Assembly: GCA_016415585.1 (NCBI GenBank)
Contig: CP066552.1
Location: 3,534,001-3,598,000 of the forward strand
DNA from: Pectobacterium carotovorum
GTDB lineage: Bacteria; Pseudomonadota; Gammaproteobacteria; Enterobacterales; Enterobacteriaceae
Reading direction: 5' to 3'
Length of the DNA stretch: 64,000 nt
Shown here one piece after another: positions 9,478 to 19,509 of the stretch. The number at the start of each line of letters is the position of its first letter. The stretch's first letter is position 1. The position numbers and the translations under genes were made by a program. Under the pieces are notes generated by a model. It did not search any database. It was not told the DNA's origin and saw only the letters and a program-made list of their open reading frames with translations.

Positions 9478-10290
9478 TTACAGTTTCGGTTGAATGCGGC
9501 GCTGCAACACGTTAATCAGCAGCAGCATAATGAAAGACACCAGCAGCATGAACACGCCGATCCCGGTTGCTCCCTTGTAGTCATACTGATCCAGCTTGGA
9601 AACGATCAACAGCGGCAGGATTTCGGTCTTAAACGGAATATTCCCCGCGATAAACACCACGGAACCGTATTCGCCAACGCCGCGGGCAAAGGCCAGCGCA
9701 AAGCCCGTCAGCCACGCGGGTAACAGCGCGGGAAGCAAGACATGGCGGAAAACCTGAAGCGGACGCGCGCCAAGGCAGGCGGCGGCCTCTTCCACTTCTT
9801 TCGGAATATCTGCCAGCACGGGTTGCAGCGTTCTGACCACGAAAGGCAGCGTGACGAAAATGAGCGCCAACGTGATACCAATGCTGCTATAGGCTATTTT
9901 GAATGGAAACAGTGAGCCAATCAGGCCATTCGGCGCATACAACGCCGTCAGCGCAATCCCCGCCACGGCGGTTGGCAGCGCAAAGGGCATGTCGATCATG
10001 GCATCGATCACTTTACGGCCGGGAAAGGTATAACGCACGAGTACCCAGGCCAGCAGCGTCCCGAGAATACCGTTAATAAACGCCGCAGCCAGCGCCGTAC
10101 CAAACGAAAGCCGCAGGGAGAAAAGCACCTGACGGCTGGTGATCAGATCCCAAAACTGACCAAAAGTTAGTTGGCTGGCATACAAAAACATCCCCGCCAA
10201 CGGAATGAGGACAATTAATCCTAAATAGCTCAGGCTAAACCCTAACGTTAGCCCGAAACCGGGAATCACTGAGGAAGAACGTTGTGACAT
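9478..10290 (-). CDS. cysT: Sulfate/thiosulfate ABC transporter permease
   Basis: A 270-residue membrane protein with six or so helices. It has the family segment DMPFALPTAVAG and the EAA loop EEAAACLGARPLQVFRHVLLP. It is also called CysU in E. coli and is the partner permease of CysW. It is separated from sbp by 156 bases holding a terminator-like hairpin, so expression of the membrane genes may be lower than that of the binding protein. Confidence 0.95.
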   Translation of the reverse strand: MSQRSSSVIPGFGLTLGFSLSYLGLIVLIPLAGMFLYASQLTFGQFWDLITSRQVLFSLRLSFGTALAAAFINGILGTLLAWVLVRYTFPGRKVIDAMIDMPFALPTAVAGIALTALYAPNGLIGSLFPFKIAYSSIGITLALIFVTLPFVVRTLQPVLADIPKEVEEAAACLGARPLQVFRHVLLPALLPAWLTGFALAFARGVGEYGSVVFIAGNIPFKTEILPLLIVSKLDQYDYKGATGIGVFMLLVSFIMLLLINVLQRRIQPKL

Positions 10291-10397
10291 ACCGTGCCTT
10301 TAATTTTCATACTCACTACCCAGCCAACAACTGCTTGCCGACGCGCGCTACCTGACAGAAAGGTTAAGTCGGCAGATCCTCTGCCTTCTTAACCTGA

Positions 10398-10424
10398 AAA
10401 AAGCCGCTATGGTAATAGCGGCCT
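10398..10424 (-). terminator. Terminator-like hairpin between sbp and cysT
   Basis: On the minus strand GCCGCTAT-TACC-ATAGCGGC is followed at once by TTTTTTC. It lies after the sbp stop and before cysT, in the direction of transcription. It could terminate most transcripts after sbp, as often seen for abundant periplasmic binding proteins. Confidence 0.75.
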
Positions 10425-10446
10425 TAATCCGTCAGACATTAAAAAC

Positions 10447-11457
10447 TTACTTATTAATCTCTTTAAAGATGGCGTCAAACACGCCGCCATCGTTAAAGAA
10501 TTTGTCCTGTGCCGCTTTCCAGCCGCCGAAATCCTTATCGATCGTCACCAGATTCACAGGGGCAAACTGATCTTTAAACTCTTCGGCAATCTTGGCGTTG
10601 CGTGGACGGTAGAAATTTTTACCGATGATGCGCTGTGCTTCATCGCTGTAGAGATATTGCAGATAAGCTTCAGCCTGTTTCTGCGTTCCCTTGCGCTCAA
10701 CGACTTTGTCGACAACGGCAACCGGCGGTTCAGCCAGAATCGACAGAGATGGAGTAACAATCTCAAGCTGATCGCCCCCCTGCTCTTGCAGAGACAGGTA
10801 CGCTTCGTTTTCCCATGCCAGCAGCACATCGCCTAGCTGACGTTGTACAAAGCTAATCGTTGCCCCACGTGCACCGGTATCCAGTACTGGCGCATGGCGA
10901 TACAGTTCCGTAACAAATTTCAGTGCGGTTTCATCATTGCCGCCCGGTTGCGCTTTGGCATAAGCCCATGCAGCCAGGAAGTTCCAACGCGCGCCGCCGG
11001 AGGTTTTCGGGTTTGGCGTGATCACTTCAACGCCCGGTTTCACCAGGTCGTTCCAGTCTTTGATTTGCTTCGGATTCCCTTTACGCACCAGAAAAACGAT
11101 GGTGGAGGTGTAAGGGGTGCTGTTGTCAGGCAAACGCGCCTGCCACTTAGGGTCGATCAGCTGTTGGTTCAGGTTTAATGCATCAATATCACCGGCCAGC
11201 GCCAGCGTCACCACGTCGGCCTGCAAGCCGTCAATCACCGAACGCGCCTGCTTTCCAGAACCGCCGTGCGAATTTTTGATGGTGATATCTTCACCCGTAG
11301 TCGCTTTCCAATGCTTGATAAACGCCGCATTGTATTGCTGATACAGTTCACGCGTCGGATCGTAAGACACGTTTAATAATTCGGTAGCCGCCGAGGCCAC
11401 ACCAGAAAATAACAGCGCTGCCGTAGCAACAGATAACCCCAGACGACGTATTGACAT
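10447..11457 (-). CDS. sbp: Periplasmic sulfate-binding protein
   Basis: A 336-residue protein with a signal peptide cut after VASA. The mature start [20 protein letters not shown] matches E. coli Sbp rather than CysP, as do [19 protein letters not shown] and [14 protein letters not shown]. It delivers sulfate to CysTW-CysA. ATG 11457 was chosen over an upstream in-frame GTG (11466) because AGGGAG is eight bases before it. In E. coli sbp is unlinked and cysPUWA has its own binding protein; here Sbp heads the operon. CysB/Cbl control is expected from the family. Confidence 0.93.
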   Translation of the reverse strand: MSIRRLGLSVATAALLFSGVASAATELLNVSYDPTRELYQQYNAAFIKHWKATTGEDITIKNSHGGSGKQARSVIDGLQADVVTLALAGDIDALNLNQQLIDPKWQARLPDNSTPYTSTIVFLVRKGNPKQIKDWNDLVKPGVEVITPNPKTSGGARWNFLAAWAYAKAQPGGNDETALKFVTELYRHAPVLDTGARGATISFVQRQLGDVLLAWENEAYLSLQEQGGDQLEIVTPSLSILAEPPVAVVDKVVERKGTQKQAEAYLQYLYSDEAQRIIGKNFYRPRNAKIAEEFKDQFAPVNLVTIDKDFGGWKAAQDKFFNDGGVFDAIFKEINK

Positions 11458-11796
11458 TCTTATCACTCCCTAACCTTAATGCTTGAAAGTATTTAGATAA
11501 AATAATGATGAATGTGGCTGGTTAGGCCGTTTATGCGGTTATCGAACTGACAACGACAATATGGGAGTGACAATAGTGGATATAAGTAAGGGGCAAAAAT
11601 ATTGTTTCGCGATAATTTATGCTATCGCGTTATATTGTTAATGGTTATGTAATAGTTTTCAATCTAAGCAATTTTGTTGCAGCGGCAATCTTTTTACGAC
11701 TGGATATGAGGTAACCCTGATGCCGTGCGGCATCAGGTGAATACGGTGGAAGCTAGGCTTAGAAGTATAGGCTTAAGTAGGTAGCACCTTTCTGCC
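11458..11796. other. Upstream region of sbp, with an inverted repeat
   Basis: A 339-base non-coding stretch between sbp and cdaR. It contains CGCGATA (11608-11614) and TATCGCG (11623-11629), a perfect 7-bp inverted repeat with an 8-base spacer about 150 bases before sbp, which is a possible operator. A second inverted repeat CCTGATGCC/GGCATCAGG (11716-11737) lies nearer the cdaR 3' end without a T-tract. A CysB site is expected here but its consensus is too loose to place by eye. Confidence 0.4.
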
Positions 11797-12954
11797 CTAC
11801 TCTTCTTCATCCAGCTGTAAAGCCACGTACAGCAGCAGACGGTCGTCGAAATTCCCCAGATCTAACCCCGTCAGTTCAGAGATGCGATTAAGGCGATATT
11901 CCAGCGTATTGCGGTGAATAAATAGCGCTTTCGCCGTCGCGCCGGGCTGGACGTTGTTACGAAACCAGGCACCCAGCGTCCGACGCAGCAGACCATTGCC
12001 GTCCATTGCTTTAAGCTTCGAAAGCGGGCGCACCAGCTCGTTCGCCTGCCAGCCACCGCGCAGGCTGTCCAGCAGCACGGGCAACATCAAATCCTGATAG
12101 TAATAACAGCGCTGGGCGGGCATACGCTGTTTGCCTACACTCATGGTCGTTCGCGCCGTGCGGTAAGAGCGCGCGATACTTCCGGGACCCGCAAAATAGT
12201 TCCCCAGCGCCAGCCGTACCCGCAGCCGACTGCTTTCCGCCATACGCGACATCAGCGTATCCACGCGACGCCGGTGTTCCTCTGCATCCCAGCGCCCGTG
12301 GCTGTTCAGCGCCGGTTTTAGCACCACCATTTCAGTCAGGGAAACGATAGCGATCAGATTGTCGCGCTCCGGCGTGGTCAGCAACGTCTGCAACTGCTGT
12401 AGCTCTGCCATAGCGGAGTCGACACCGAGCTGCCCGCTGTCGACTTCGATCACCGCAGCGACGCGGGGCTTATTCAGATCGATGCCTAAGCGCTGCGCCC
12501 ACTCCATGAGAGCGGGAGACAGATCGTCGGTGCGAATCAGGTTCAGAACCAGCTCTTCACGCAGGCGGCTATCCTGCGCCAACATATGCAGCAGCCTCGC
12601 CTGCTCCAGCATCATTTCCGCCGTCATGCAGACAAGCTCGCCGTATTGCCGTAGCTGGCTTGGGTTCCCCGTCAGACCGATGACACCAACAATTTCGCCA
12701 TCAATACGCAGGGGTAAATTGATACCCGGACGCACGCCGTGCAGGTGACGCGCGACGGCATCATCAATATCGACGACTCGCCCCTGCGAAAGCGCCAGCA
12801 GCGCGCCTTCGTGCAGTTCCCCCAATCGTTCCTGATCGCCACTGCCGATAATCTTACCGCGAGCATCCATCACGTTGATATTGCTATCAATGATCTGCAT
12901 GGTCCGCGCGACAATATCCTGTGCCATCTTGGCATTGAGATGATACGACGCCAT
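11797..12954 (-). CDS. cdaR: Sugar diacid utilization regulator CdaR
   Basis: A 385-residue regulator, the exact length of E. coli CdaR (SdaR), which activates glucarate, galactarate and glycerate genes. The N-terminal diacid-recognition domain contains INVMDARGKIIGSGDQERLGELHEGA. The C-terminal PucR-type helix-turn-helix contains KALFIHRNTLEYRLNRISEL. ATG 12954 was chosen because it aligns with the family start (M-ASYHLNAKMAQDIV) and follows AGAGGT; 26 extra upstream residues are unrelated. It lies downstream of degP, as in E. coli. Confidence 0.95.
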   Translation of the reverse strand: MASYHLNAKMAQDIVARTMQIIDSNINVMDARGKIIGSGDQERLGELHEGALLALSQGRVVDIDDAVARHLHGVRPGINLPLRIDGEIVGVIGLTGNPSQLRQYGELVCMTAEMMLEQARLLHMLAQDSRLREELVLNLIRTDDLSPALMEWAQRLGIDLNKPRVAAVIEVDSGQLGVDSAMAELQQLQTLLTTPERDNLIAIVSLTEMVVLKPALNSHGRWDAEEHRRRVDTLMSRMAESSRLRVRLALGNYFAGPGSIARSYRTARTTMSVGKQRMPAQRCYYYQDLMLPVLLDSLRGGWQANELVRPLSKLKAMDGNGLLRRTLGAWFRNNVQPGATAKALFIHRNTLEYRLNRISELTGLDLGNFDDRLLLYVALQLDEEE

Positions 12955-13100
12955 TTTTACCTCTGAGAGGAACATTGACAATTGCACCAGCATACCGCCA
13001 CACGGTGCGCCACACATTGTGCAAATTAACAAAGAAACGGGAATTAGGTTAAATCTGTGGAAGAACTCACAAAAGCACTTTCAGGAAGAAGCTAGAGGTA

Positions 13101-13122
13101 GCCGGGCACCCGCGTGCCCGGC
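13101..13122. terminator. GC-rich hairpin between degP and cdaR
   Basis: GCCGGGCAC-CCGC-GTGCCCGGC, a 9-bp perfect stem located 65 bases after the degP stop. It has no U-tract, so it may be a weak terminator or a transcript-stabilizing hairpin. Confidence 0.45.
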
Positions 13123-13186
13123 CAAAAGACTAACGTAACAAATTGTCTTAAAAGGTAATTATTAACTTATGCGCTAAACAGATCGA

Positions 13187-14632
13187 TTACTGAGCCAGCA
13201 GATAAATCGTGCTGTCACCGCGACGCACATTCAAGGCCAATACGGCCGGTTTGCTGTCCAGAATTTTACGCAACTCGCCAATATTCTGTACCGTCTGTTG
13301 GTTAACCCCCAGAATAATGTCATCTTTCTTCAGGCCAATTTTAGCCGCCGCAGAACCGAGTTTAACGTTATCCACCTTGACGCCTTTTTTATCGTCCACC
13401 TGAGTATTGCTTAGCTCGGCACCTTCAATGCCAGAGTAGAGATTACCGGAAGCCACCTGAGCCTGATTGCTCTGTTGCAGCGTCACCTCAACCGTCAGCG
13501 GTTTACCCTCACGCAACAGCCCCAGCGCCACTTTACTGCCCACCGGCAGCGACCCAACCTGCGCACGCAGTGCAGAGAAGCTGCTGATCGCCTTACCATT
13601 CAGCGTGACGATCACATCGCCCGCCTTGATGCCCGCTTCACCTGCCGCCGACTTCGGCCGCACCTGGCTCACAAACGCACCGCGCTGGGCATCAACCTTC
13701 ATCGCCTGTGCCAGTTCGGAATTCAGCTCCGTCCCGGTGATCCCCAGCTCGCCGCGCTTCACTTCGCCAAATTCGACAATCTGTGCAACGACGCTTTTCA
13801 CCATATTGCTGGGGATAGCGAAACCAATCCCGATATTGCCGCCATCTGGAGCAAGAATCGCGGTATTCAACCCAACCAACTCTCCGTTCAGGTTGACCAG
13901 CGCACCACCAGAATTCCCTCGGTTGATCGCTGCATCGGTCTGAATAAAGTTCTCGTAGTTTTCAATATTCAACCCGCTACGCCCCAGCGCGGACACAATG
14001 CCCGAGGTCGCCGTCTCGCCCAGACCATACGGGTTACCAATCGCTACCGTATAATCACCGACCCGCAGCTGGTCGGAATCCGCGACCTTAATCGCCGTCA
14101 GATTTTTAAAATCTTTCAACTGCACCAGCGCGATATCGGAACGTGTGTCTTTGCCTAACACTTTGCCGTCATACTTGCGGCCATCGCTGAGTCGAACCTG
14201 AATCTTGTCAGCGTTATCCACCACATGGCTGTTGGTCACCACATAGCCTTTCTCTGCATTAATCACGGCGCCCGCGCCCAGCGCCTGGAAATTTTCCTGC
14301 TGCGCTGGCTGGCCGTCGTCACCTTCTCCCTGACACATTGGCGATGACTGGAACGGCGATCCCTCCTGACAGAAAGGCGAGTTTTCACCAAAAAACGGCT
14401 GAAGCTGCGGTGGGATCCCTTCTTTTCCCTCATTGCCCGCATGGGTGGTATGCCCTTCCACGTAGATGCTCACCACAGAAGGCATGACGTTTTCCAGCAT
14501 AGGGGCCAGGCTGGGTAATTGACCCGATGACGCGGCAGACGCCGCTGACTCTGCGGCATTCGCCGTGGTAGAACCCATCGCCATCGCCAGACTTAACGCC
14601 AGCGCACTCAGAACCAGTGATTTTCTTTTCAT
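13187..14632 (-). CDS. degP: Periplasmic serine protease and chaperone DegP (HtrA)
   Basis: A 481-residue envelope quality-control protease. The signal peptide ends ANA-AE (about residue 27). The catalytic triad is His136 (TNSHVV), Asp166 (RSDIAL) and Ser241 (GNSGGAL). Two PDZ domains follow (about 275-370 and 390-480). The LA loop keeps two cysteines (88 and 100), as in E. coli DegP. It degrades or refolds misfolded periplasmic and outer-membrane proteins. A sigma-E-type promoter lies upstream. Neighbours dgt and cdaR are as in E. coli. Confidence 0.97.
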   Translation of the reverse strand: MKRKSLVLSALALSLAMAMGSTTANAAESAASAASSGQLPSLAPMLENVMPSVVSIYVEGHTTHAGNEGKEGIPPQLQPFFGENSPFCQEGSPFQSSPMCQGEGDDGQPAQQENFQALGAGAVINAEKGYVVTNSHVVDNADKIQVRLSDGRKYDGKVLGKDTRSDIALVQLKDFKNLTAIKVADSDQLRVGDYTVAIGNPYGLGETATSGIVSALGRSGLNIENYENFIQTDAAINRGNSGGALVNLNGELVGLNTAILAPDGGNIGIGFAIPSNMVKSVVAQIVEFGEVKRGELGITGTELNSELAQAMKVDAQRGAFVSQVRPKSAAGEAGIKAGDVIVTLNGKAISSFSALRAQVGSLPVGSKVALGLLREGKPLTVEVTLQQSNQAQVASGNLYSGIEGAELSNTQVDDKKGVKVDNVKLGSAAAKIGLKKDDIILGVNQQTVQNIGELRKILDSKPAVLALNVRRGDSTIYLLAQ

Positions 14633-14675
14633 AGGAGGTTATCTCATAGTAATCAACACGCGAGTCTTACGGCCC

Positions 14676-14697
14676 GTGTACCCGACACCGGGTACAC
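14676..14697. promoter_or_regulatory. Perfect 8-bp inverted repeat in the degP leader
   Basis: GTGTACCC-GACACC-GGGTACAC lies between the candidate promoter and the degP start. It could form a leader-RNA hairpin or bind a regulator; nothing further is shown. Confidence 0.4.
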
Positions 14698-14714
14698 TCA
14701 GTGGTCGTGCTGTA

Positions 14715-14742
14715 TGAGATAAATATGGACCAACAAGGTTCC
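14715..14742 (-). promoter_or_regulatory. Candidate sigma-E promoter of degP
   Basis: On the minus strand GGAACCT, then 16 bases, then TCTCA. The sigma-E consensus is GGAACTT and TCTGA/TCAAA at this spacing, and degP is a classic sigma-E gene. It lies about 80 bases before the degP start. Confidence 0.55.
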
Positions 14743-14821
14743 AAAGGGGAAGATCGTGAAGCGTAAGGAAATATTGAACGGCTTTACAAAAGTCGTGATT
14801 TCCGTTGCTGCCTGTTCATCG

Positions 14822-16333
14822 CTAATCTGCCGCCATCAGCTTGCGGTATTCATCGTAGGCGTATAAATCCGTCATACCGCTGATGTAATCCTGAATCAGG
14901 CGCGCCCGATAATAATATTCACGGATGACACGCTCGGTTTCGGGTAACCCTTCCAACCCGGTAACCGCTTCGCAATAGGCCAGACAGTGCTTGCTGGATA
15001 GCTTGTGGTAAAGCCGCGTTTCAATCGGATAACGCTTGTGCGTATCGTCACTAACAAGCTGGCTGAAATCCTGATAGGGCATCTCGAGCAGCGGGCTATA
15101 AATATCCAGCAGGCCGCGAATCACGCGATCCCCCTGTAGCTCCAACTGTTCAACTTCATGATGGTTAAAAACGTGCTTTAAGGCGACGCGTTTGAAAATG
15201 CCTAACAGACGGTTCTGCGGGCTGTCATCCTCAAGCAACGCCTGATTGAACGATCCGGCATAGACCTCCGGCAGGTTGTCGATAAAACGCTGCGCGGCAT
15301 GCGGCACCATCTGCCCCACGGTATGAACACGGAGATTCATGAAGAACTGATCGTCGTGGCTACGCCATTGAAAGCGCTCACGTTCTTTGTAAGCGCGTTC
15401 AATTGTTTTAGCGAAAATGTCTTTCTCTGTTCCTATGCCCCAATTCTCGCGCAGACGATCGTAAAGTTCTTCGATCGTGAGGATATCTTTCTCGACCGCA
15501 TCCTCAAGATCCGCGATGCAGTAGGACACATCATCAGCCGCTTCCATAATGTAGCTCAGCGGATGACGGTGAAATTCGCCCATATCCAGCTCTTCACGCA
15601 GTGTGGCGACAAACGCTTCCTCTGCCAGATAGTAGCCCGGCTTCTTCATCAAATAATGGTAATCCGCCGGAAGCTCGCCGTGCCAGTACGCGGGGCGGGT
15701 GTATTTCAAAATGCAGGCCACCTGCCCGTAGGTCAGGTTGAGCTTCAGCAACGTATGCACCAGACGGATCGCCTGTGCGTTGCCTTCAAAATGGCTCAGA
15801 TCCTGCCGGATCTGCCCGCGCAACTCGTCCAGTCCATCTTGCTGCATCCGCAGCGTAGGGACTCTACAGTCATCGACGCGTTCCGGGGATTCACTGTCCA
15901 GATAGTGGCTATCCAACAATTTTCTGAACCATTGATTAATCGCGGATTCGCCAAAATGCCCAAACGGCGGATTGCCGATGTCATGCATCAGACACGCCAT
16001 TTCAACTAGGCTTTCAAACGGCGTTTCTCTGTCGTTCAGCCCTAGCGATGCCAGCCGCCCGTCGACTTGCAGGCGGTGCAAAATCTCTTTGGCGATATAG
16101 CGGCCAACCTGCTGAACTTCCATCGAATGGGTCAGACGGGAGCGGACGGCCGCATTACGTTCTAGCGGAAAGACCTGAGTTTTTTGCTGTAAGCGGCGGA
16201 TGGCAGCGGAGTTAATAATACGACCCCGATCGCTCTCAAACTGGCGCACTATCGTATATTCATCCTCAGCCGTTTTAGTCCGACTGAAATGGCGCTGAAA
16301 GCTCATTTTTTTGGCGAAATCGATATCAGACAT
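14822..16333 (-). CDS. dgt: Deoxyguanosinetriphosphate triphosphohydrolase
   Basis: A 503-residue HD-domain enzyme that splits dGTP to deoxyguanosine and triphosphate. Metal ligands are in [11 protein letters not shown] and the HD pair of [35 protein letters not shown] follows. The ATG at 16333 was preferred over 16345 because GGAG lies six bases before it and the protein then starts MSDIDFAKK, like E. coli Dgt. It is divergent from mtnN and upstream of degP, as in E. coli. Confidence 0.96.
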   Translation of the reverse strand: MSDIDFAKKMSFQRHFSRTKTAEDEYTIVRQFESDRGRIINSAAIRRLQQKTQVFPLERNAAVRSRLTHSMEVQQVGRYIAKEILHRLQVDGRLASLGLNDRETPFESLVEMACLMHDIGNPPFGHFGESAINQWFRKLLDSHYLDSESPERVDDCRVPTLRMQQDGLDELRGQIRQDLSHFEGNAQAIRLVHTLLKLNLTYGQVACILKYTRPAYWHGELPADYHYLMKKPGYYLAEEAFVATLREELDMGEFHRHPLSYIMEAADDVSYCIADLEDAVEKDILTIEELYDRLRENWGIGTEKDIFAKTIERAYKERERFQWRSHDDQFFMNLRVHTVGQMVPHAAQRFIDNLPEVYAGSFNQALLEDDSPQNRLLGIFKRVALKHVFNHHEVEQLELQGDRVIRGLLDIYSPLLEMPYQDFSQLVSDDTHKRYPIETRLYHKLSSKHCLAYCEAVTGLEGLPETERVIREYYYRARLIQDYISGMTDLYAYDEYRKLMAAD

Positions 16334-16579
16334 ACGGTTCTCCATGTCATCCCGCTACAGCACAATGATGGACACTCCATCTCATCCCGCTAGCCATGAT
16401 AGACTAACGTCCGCGATATACACCTAATGGTGGTCATTTAACGATCGAGATACACGGTGCGACCACAGGAGTGAGGCATCCCTGCGGGAACCTCCCCCTG
16501 TGTTTCCCCTAAAATGGGACTTCAGTGACCAGCATTAGGTATACGCCTTCCATTTATAACAGAATTTGCGGGGAACCTT

Positions 16580-17278
16580 ATGAAAGTCGGTATTATCGGT
16601 GCGATGGAACAAGAAGTAACGCTGCTGCGCGATCGGATTGAAAACCGTCAGACCTTCCAGCGTGCGGGTTGCGAAATCTACACCGGACAAATCAACGGCG
16701 TAGAAGTCGCGCTGCTGAAATCGGGTATCGGTAAAGTCTCCGCCGCGCTGGGTACCACGCTGCTGCTGGAACACAGCAAGCCAGACGTGGTGATTAACAC
16801 CGGTTCCGCTGGCGGACTGGCGCCCACATTAAACGTCGGTGATATCGTGGTTTCCGATGAAGTGCGCTACCACGATGCTGACGTCACGGCCTTTGGCTAT
16901 GAACCTGGCCAGATGGCAGGCTGCCCTGCCGCTTTCCCTGCCGATGAAAAACTCATCGCGCTGGCGCAGGAAGCGATTGCCGAGTTACAGCTGAACGCCG
17001 TGCGCGGTCTGGTTGTCAGCGGTGATGCCTTCATTAACGGCGCAGAGCCGTTAGCCCGTATCCGCACCACGTTCCCGAAGGCGATTGCCGTAGAAATGGA
17101 AGCGACTGCGATCGCCCATGTCTGCCACCAGTTCGCCGTCCCGTTTGTAGTTGTGCGCGCGATTTCTGATGTGGCCGATAAAGCCTCACACCTGAGTTTC
17201 GATGAGTTCCTGAGCGTTGCGGCACAGCAATCAACGCGGATGGTAGAAGCGATTCTGGCCAAGCTGGCCGCACGCTAA
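16580..17278 (+). CDS. mtnN: 5'-methylthioadenosine/S-adenosylhomocysteine nucleosidase
   Basis: A 232-residue protein of the same length as E. coli Pfs/MtnN. It cleaves methylthioadenosine and S-adenosylhomocysteine, feeding methionine salvage and autoinducer-2 formation. It begins [16 protein letters not shown]. Family motifs [28 protein letters not shown] and RAISDVAD are all present, including the catalytic Asp of the last. btuF follows after two bases. Confidence 0.97.
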   Translation: MKVGIIGAMEQEVTLLRDRIENRQTFQRAGCEIYTGQINGVEVALLKSGIGKVSAALGTTLLLEHSKPDVVINTGSAGGLAPTLNVGDIVVSDEVRYHDADVTAFGYEPGQMAGCPAAFPADEKLIALAQEAIAELQLNAVRGLVVSGDAFINGAEPLARIRTTFPKAIAVEMEATAIAHVCHQFAVPFVVVRAISDVADKASHLSFDEFLSVAAQQSTRMVEAILAKLAAR

Positions 17279-17280
17279 TC

Positions 17281-18111
17281 GTGATTTTCAGGTTCCTCTG
17301 CTGGCTGATCGGGCTACTGCTCTGCACCGCCGCTTATGCCATTCCGCAGCGTGTGATCAGTCTCGCACCACACGCGACGGAAATGGCCTATGCGGCAGGC
17401 ATGGGTGAACAGCTGATTGCGGTTAGCGCCTGGTCAGATTATCCACCAGAAGCGAAAAAGCTTGAACAGGTGGCTTCCTGGCAGGGAATCAATCTGGAGC
17501 GGATCCTCGCCCTCAAGCCCGATCTGATTCTGGCGTGGCGTGAGGGTAACCCGCAGCGTCCGCTGGAACAGCTCGCCAACTTCTCGATTCCTATCGTTTA
17601 TCTGGATGCGAAGACAGTAGACGATATCACGGCGTCACTACGACAGTTGGCGACCTATAGCCGCCACCCTGAACAAGCCGAACAAGCAGCAACAAATTTT
17701 CAGCAGGAAATAGACAAACTCCAGCACGCTGGCGAGAGGCATAACGCCGCGCCATTGCGGGTATTCCTTCAATTTGGCACTCAGCCGCTGTTTACTTCTT
17801 CGAAAGCAACGCTGCAAAGCCAGATCGTTTCACTGTGTGGTGCCGAAAATGTCTTTAGCGACAGTCCGGTGCCCTGGCCGCAGGTCAGTCGTGAACAGGT
17901 GTTAAGACGCCAACCGCAGGCCATTATTGTCGGCGGTGCGCCAGAAAGGATTTCCAGTGTGCAGGCGTTTTGGCAGCCGCAATTAGCGGTTCCGGTAATT
18001 ACCGTCAATGAAGACTGGTTTAGCCGCAGCGGCCCTCGTTTACTATTGGCAGCCCAGCAAATTTGTTCTCAGTTAGCAGAGTTAAAACCCACGCTTTCGT
18101 CAGCGAAGTGA
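17281..18111 (+). CDS. btuF: Vitamin B12-binding periplasmic protein BtuF
   Basis: A 276-residue binding protein for the BtuCD cobalamin importer. The start is a GTG just two bases after the mtnN stop, so translation is probably coupled. The signal peptide ends about AYA-IPQRV. The family segments [39 protein letters not shown] and [19 protein letters not shown] match E. coli BtuF. The next E. coli gene, yadS, is absent. Confidence 0.94.
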   Translation: MIFRFLCWLIGLLLCTAAYAIPQRVISLAPHATEMAYAAGMGEQLIAVSAWSDYPPEAKKLEQVASWQGINLERILALKPDLILAWREGNPQRPLEQLANFSIPIVYLDAKTVDDITASLRQLATYSRHPEQAEQAATNFQQEIDKLQHAGERHNAAPLRVFLQFGTQPLFTSSKATLQSQIVSLCGAENVFSDSPVPWPQVSREQVLRRQPQAIIVGGAPERISSVQAFWQPQLAVPVITVNEDWFSRSGPRLLLAAQQICSQLAELKPTLSSAK

Positions 18112-18342
18112 TTGTTAATTAACAGAGTGAAACCATTCCGCTAACAATAGCTTCATTAGTATACAAGTTGTAACATTAACAGGCTTTTATTTCGCCAATA
18201 GTTGCCGATAATCTGAACGCAACGGTGGAATCATAAACAGCATTCATGGTTTTGATTACCATCTGGCGATAAAGCCAAAGCAAGACGAAATGAGAAAACT
18301 TTGAACCGATATCGGTTCCTTTGACACCAGGTAGCTTTAAAT

Positions 18343-18621
18343 ATGAAAAATGCGTTGCTTTACGCGGGCTTACTTATGGCGGCCTGTAGCACGGCATATG
18401 CAGGAAATCAGGGCGGGCAAATTAACGCTCAACTGACGATACTACCGGCGTGCGGCGTAACGCCTCAATCCGGTCAATATCAAATGAATTGTAACGTAGC
18501 CTCTGTACCACAACCTAAAATTACTGAGTCACGTATTCAGGTCGATCAGACAAAATTTTCGACTTCTGCGGCAAAAACCGCACAGGGTACGGAAATGCGT
18601 TTGATTACGGTCGAATGGTAA
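18343..18621 (+). CDS. Small exported protein of unknown function
   Basis: A 92-residue protein with a clear signal peptide (MKNALLYAGLLMAACSTAYA, cut before GNQGG). The mature part is about 72 residues and has two cysteines spaced 12 residues apart (PACGV and MNCNV), which could form a disulfide. The phrase INAQLTILPACGV resembles the first strand of fimbrial or spore-coat-U-like domains, but the protein is much too short for a full domain. AGGTAGC precedes the ATG. It stands alone and is followed by a terminator, in the place where E. coli has yadS. Confidence 0.7.
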   Translation: MKNALLYAGLLMAACSTAYAGNQGGQINAQLTILPACGVTPQSGQYQMNCNVASVPQPKITESRIQVDQTKFSTSAAKTAQGTEMRLITVEW

Positions 18622-18701
18622 TCACAGTAAAAACAGGGGGCGTGTTTTTTTAACGCTTCCTATCATTGGCTTATTGTCTGCGATAAAAAATGTCTGCTAT
18701 A

Positions 18702-18738
18702 AAAAAACCGTGTCTCGGCAACAAGACACGGTTTTTAT
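18702..18738. terminator. Bidirectional Rho-independent terminator
   Basis: AAAAACCGTGTCT and AGACACGGTTTTT form a long stem with an eight-base loop, between the small exported protein gene and the convergent erpA. Confidence 0.9.
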
Positions 18739-18770
18739 TTTTTTAGTCGGTGAATAACCGCAATGCAGGA

Positions 18771-19118
18771 TCAGACGCTGAAAGAGGAACCACAGCCGCA
18801 GGTGGATTTCGCATTCGGATTCGTCACGATAAAGCGAGAACCTTCCAGCCCTTCGGTATAGTCCACCGCACCGCCAACCAGATATTGCAGGCTCATCGGA
18901 TCAACCACCAGCGCCACACCTTGTTTCTCAATGGTCATATCGCCGTCGTTGATTTGATCATCAAAGGTAAAACCATACTGGAAACCGCTACAGCCGCCGC
19001 CCGTGATATACACGCGCAGTTTCAGCTCTGGGTTTTCTTCATCAGCAATCAGGTTTTTCACCTTGCTTGCCGCCGCATCGGTAAATTGCAGAGGCAGTGC
19101 TGCTATATCATCGCTCAT
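18771..19118 (-). CDS. erpA: Iron-sulfur cluster insertion protein ErpA
   Basis: A 115-residue A-type Fe-S carrier that hands clusters to apoproteins such as IspG/H. The three ligand cysteines are Cys43 (GGGCSGF), Cys107 and Cys109 (STCGCGSSF). Near-identical to E. coli ErpA. In E. coli clcA lies between erpA and hemL; here the interval holds only an ERIC repeat. Confidence 0.97.
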
Positions 19119-19213
19119 ATTTTACTCCCAACTCAGGGCTTATCAGGTGATAGACCCATATTCATACGCTTATTATCCGGCAGTATGCGAAAACGTTCAA
19201 GATTTGACAGCCC

Positions 19214-19336
<123 letters not shown>

Positions 19337-19509
19337 GATTGTTGAAATAATCGCCGCATTATGCCGTCTCATACACCACACAGCCAGTACTCTCTGTGGG
19401 TATGATGCGATGTGTTTTCAAGTGAAAACCCGCACAGCGATTTCATAACGGCGGTCAGTTCATTAGAATACCCCTACATTTTACGATCAAGACCAGTCAG
19501 GACCGCGTA

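Noticed and set aside
18112..18124. 12-bp palindrome TGTTAATTAACA right after btuF as an operator
   Set aside because: Short, AT-rich and at a gene end with no T-tract or adjacent promoter, so chance is a good explanation.
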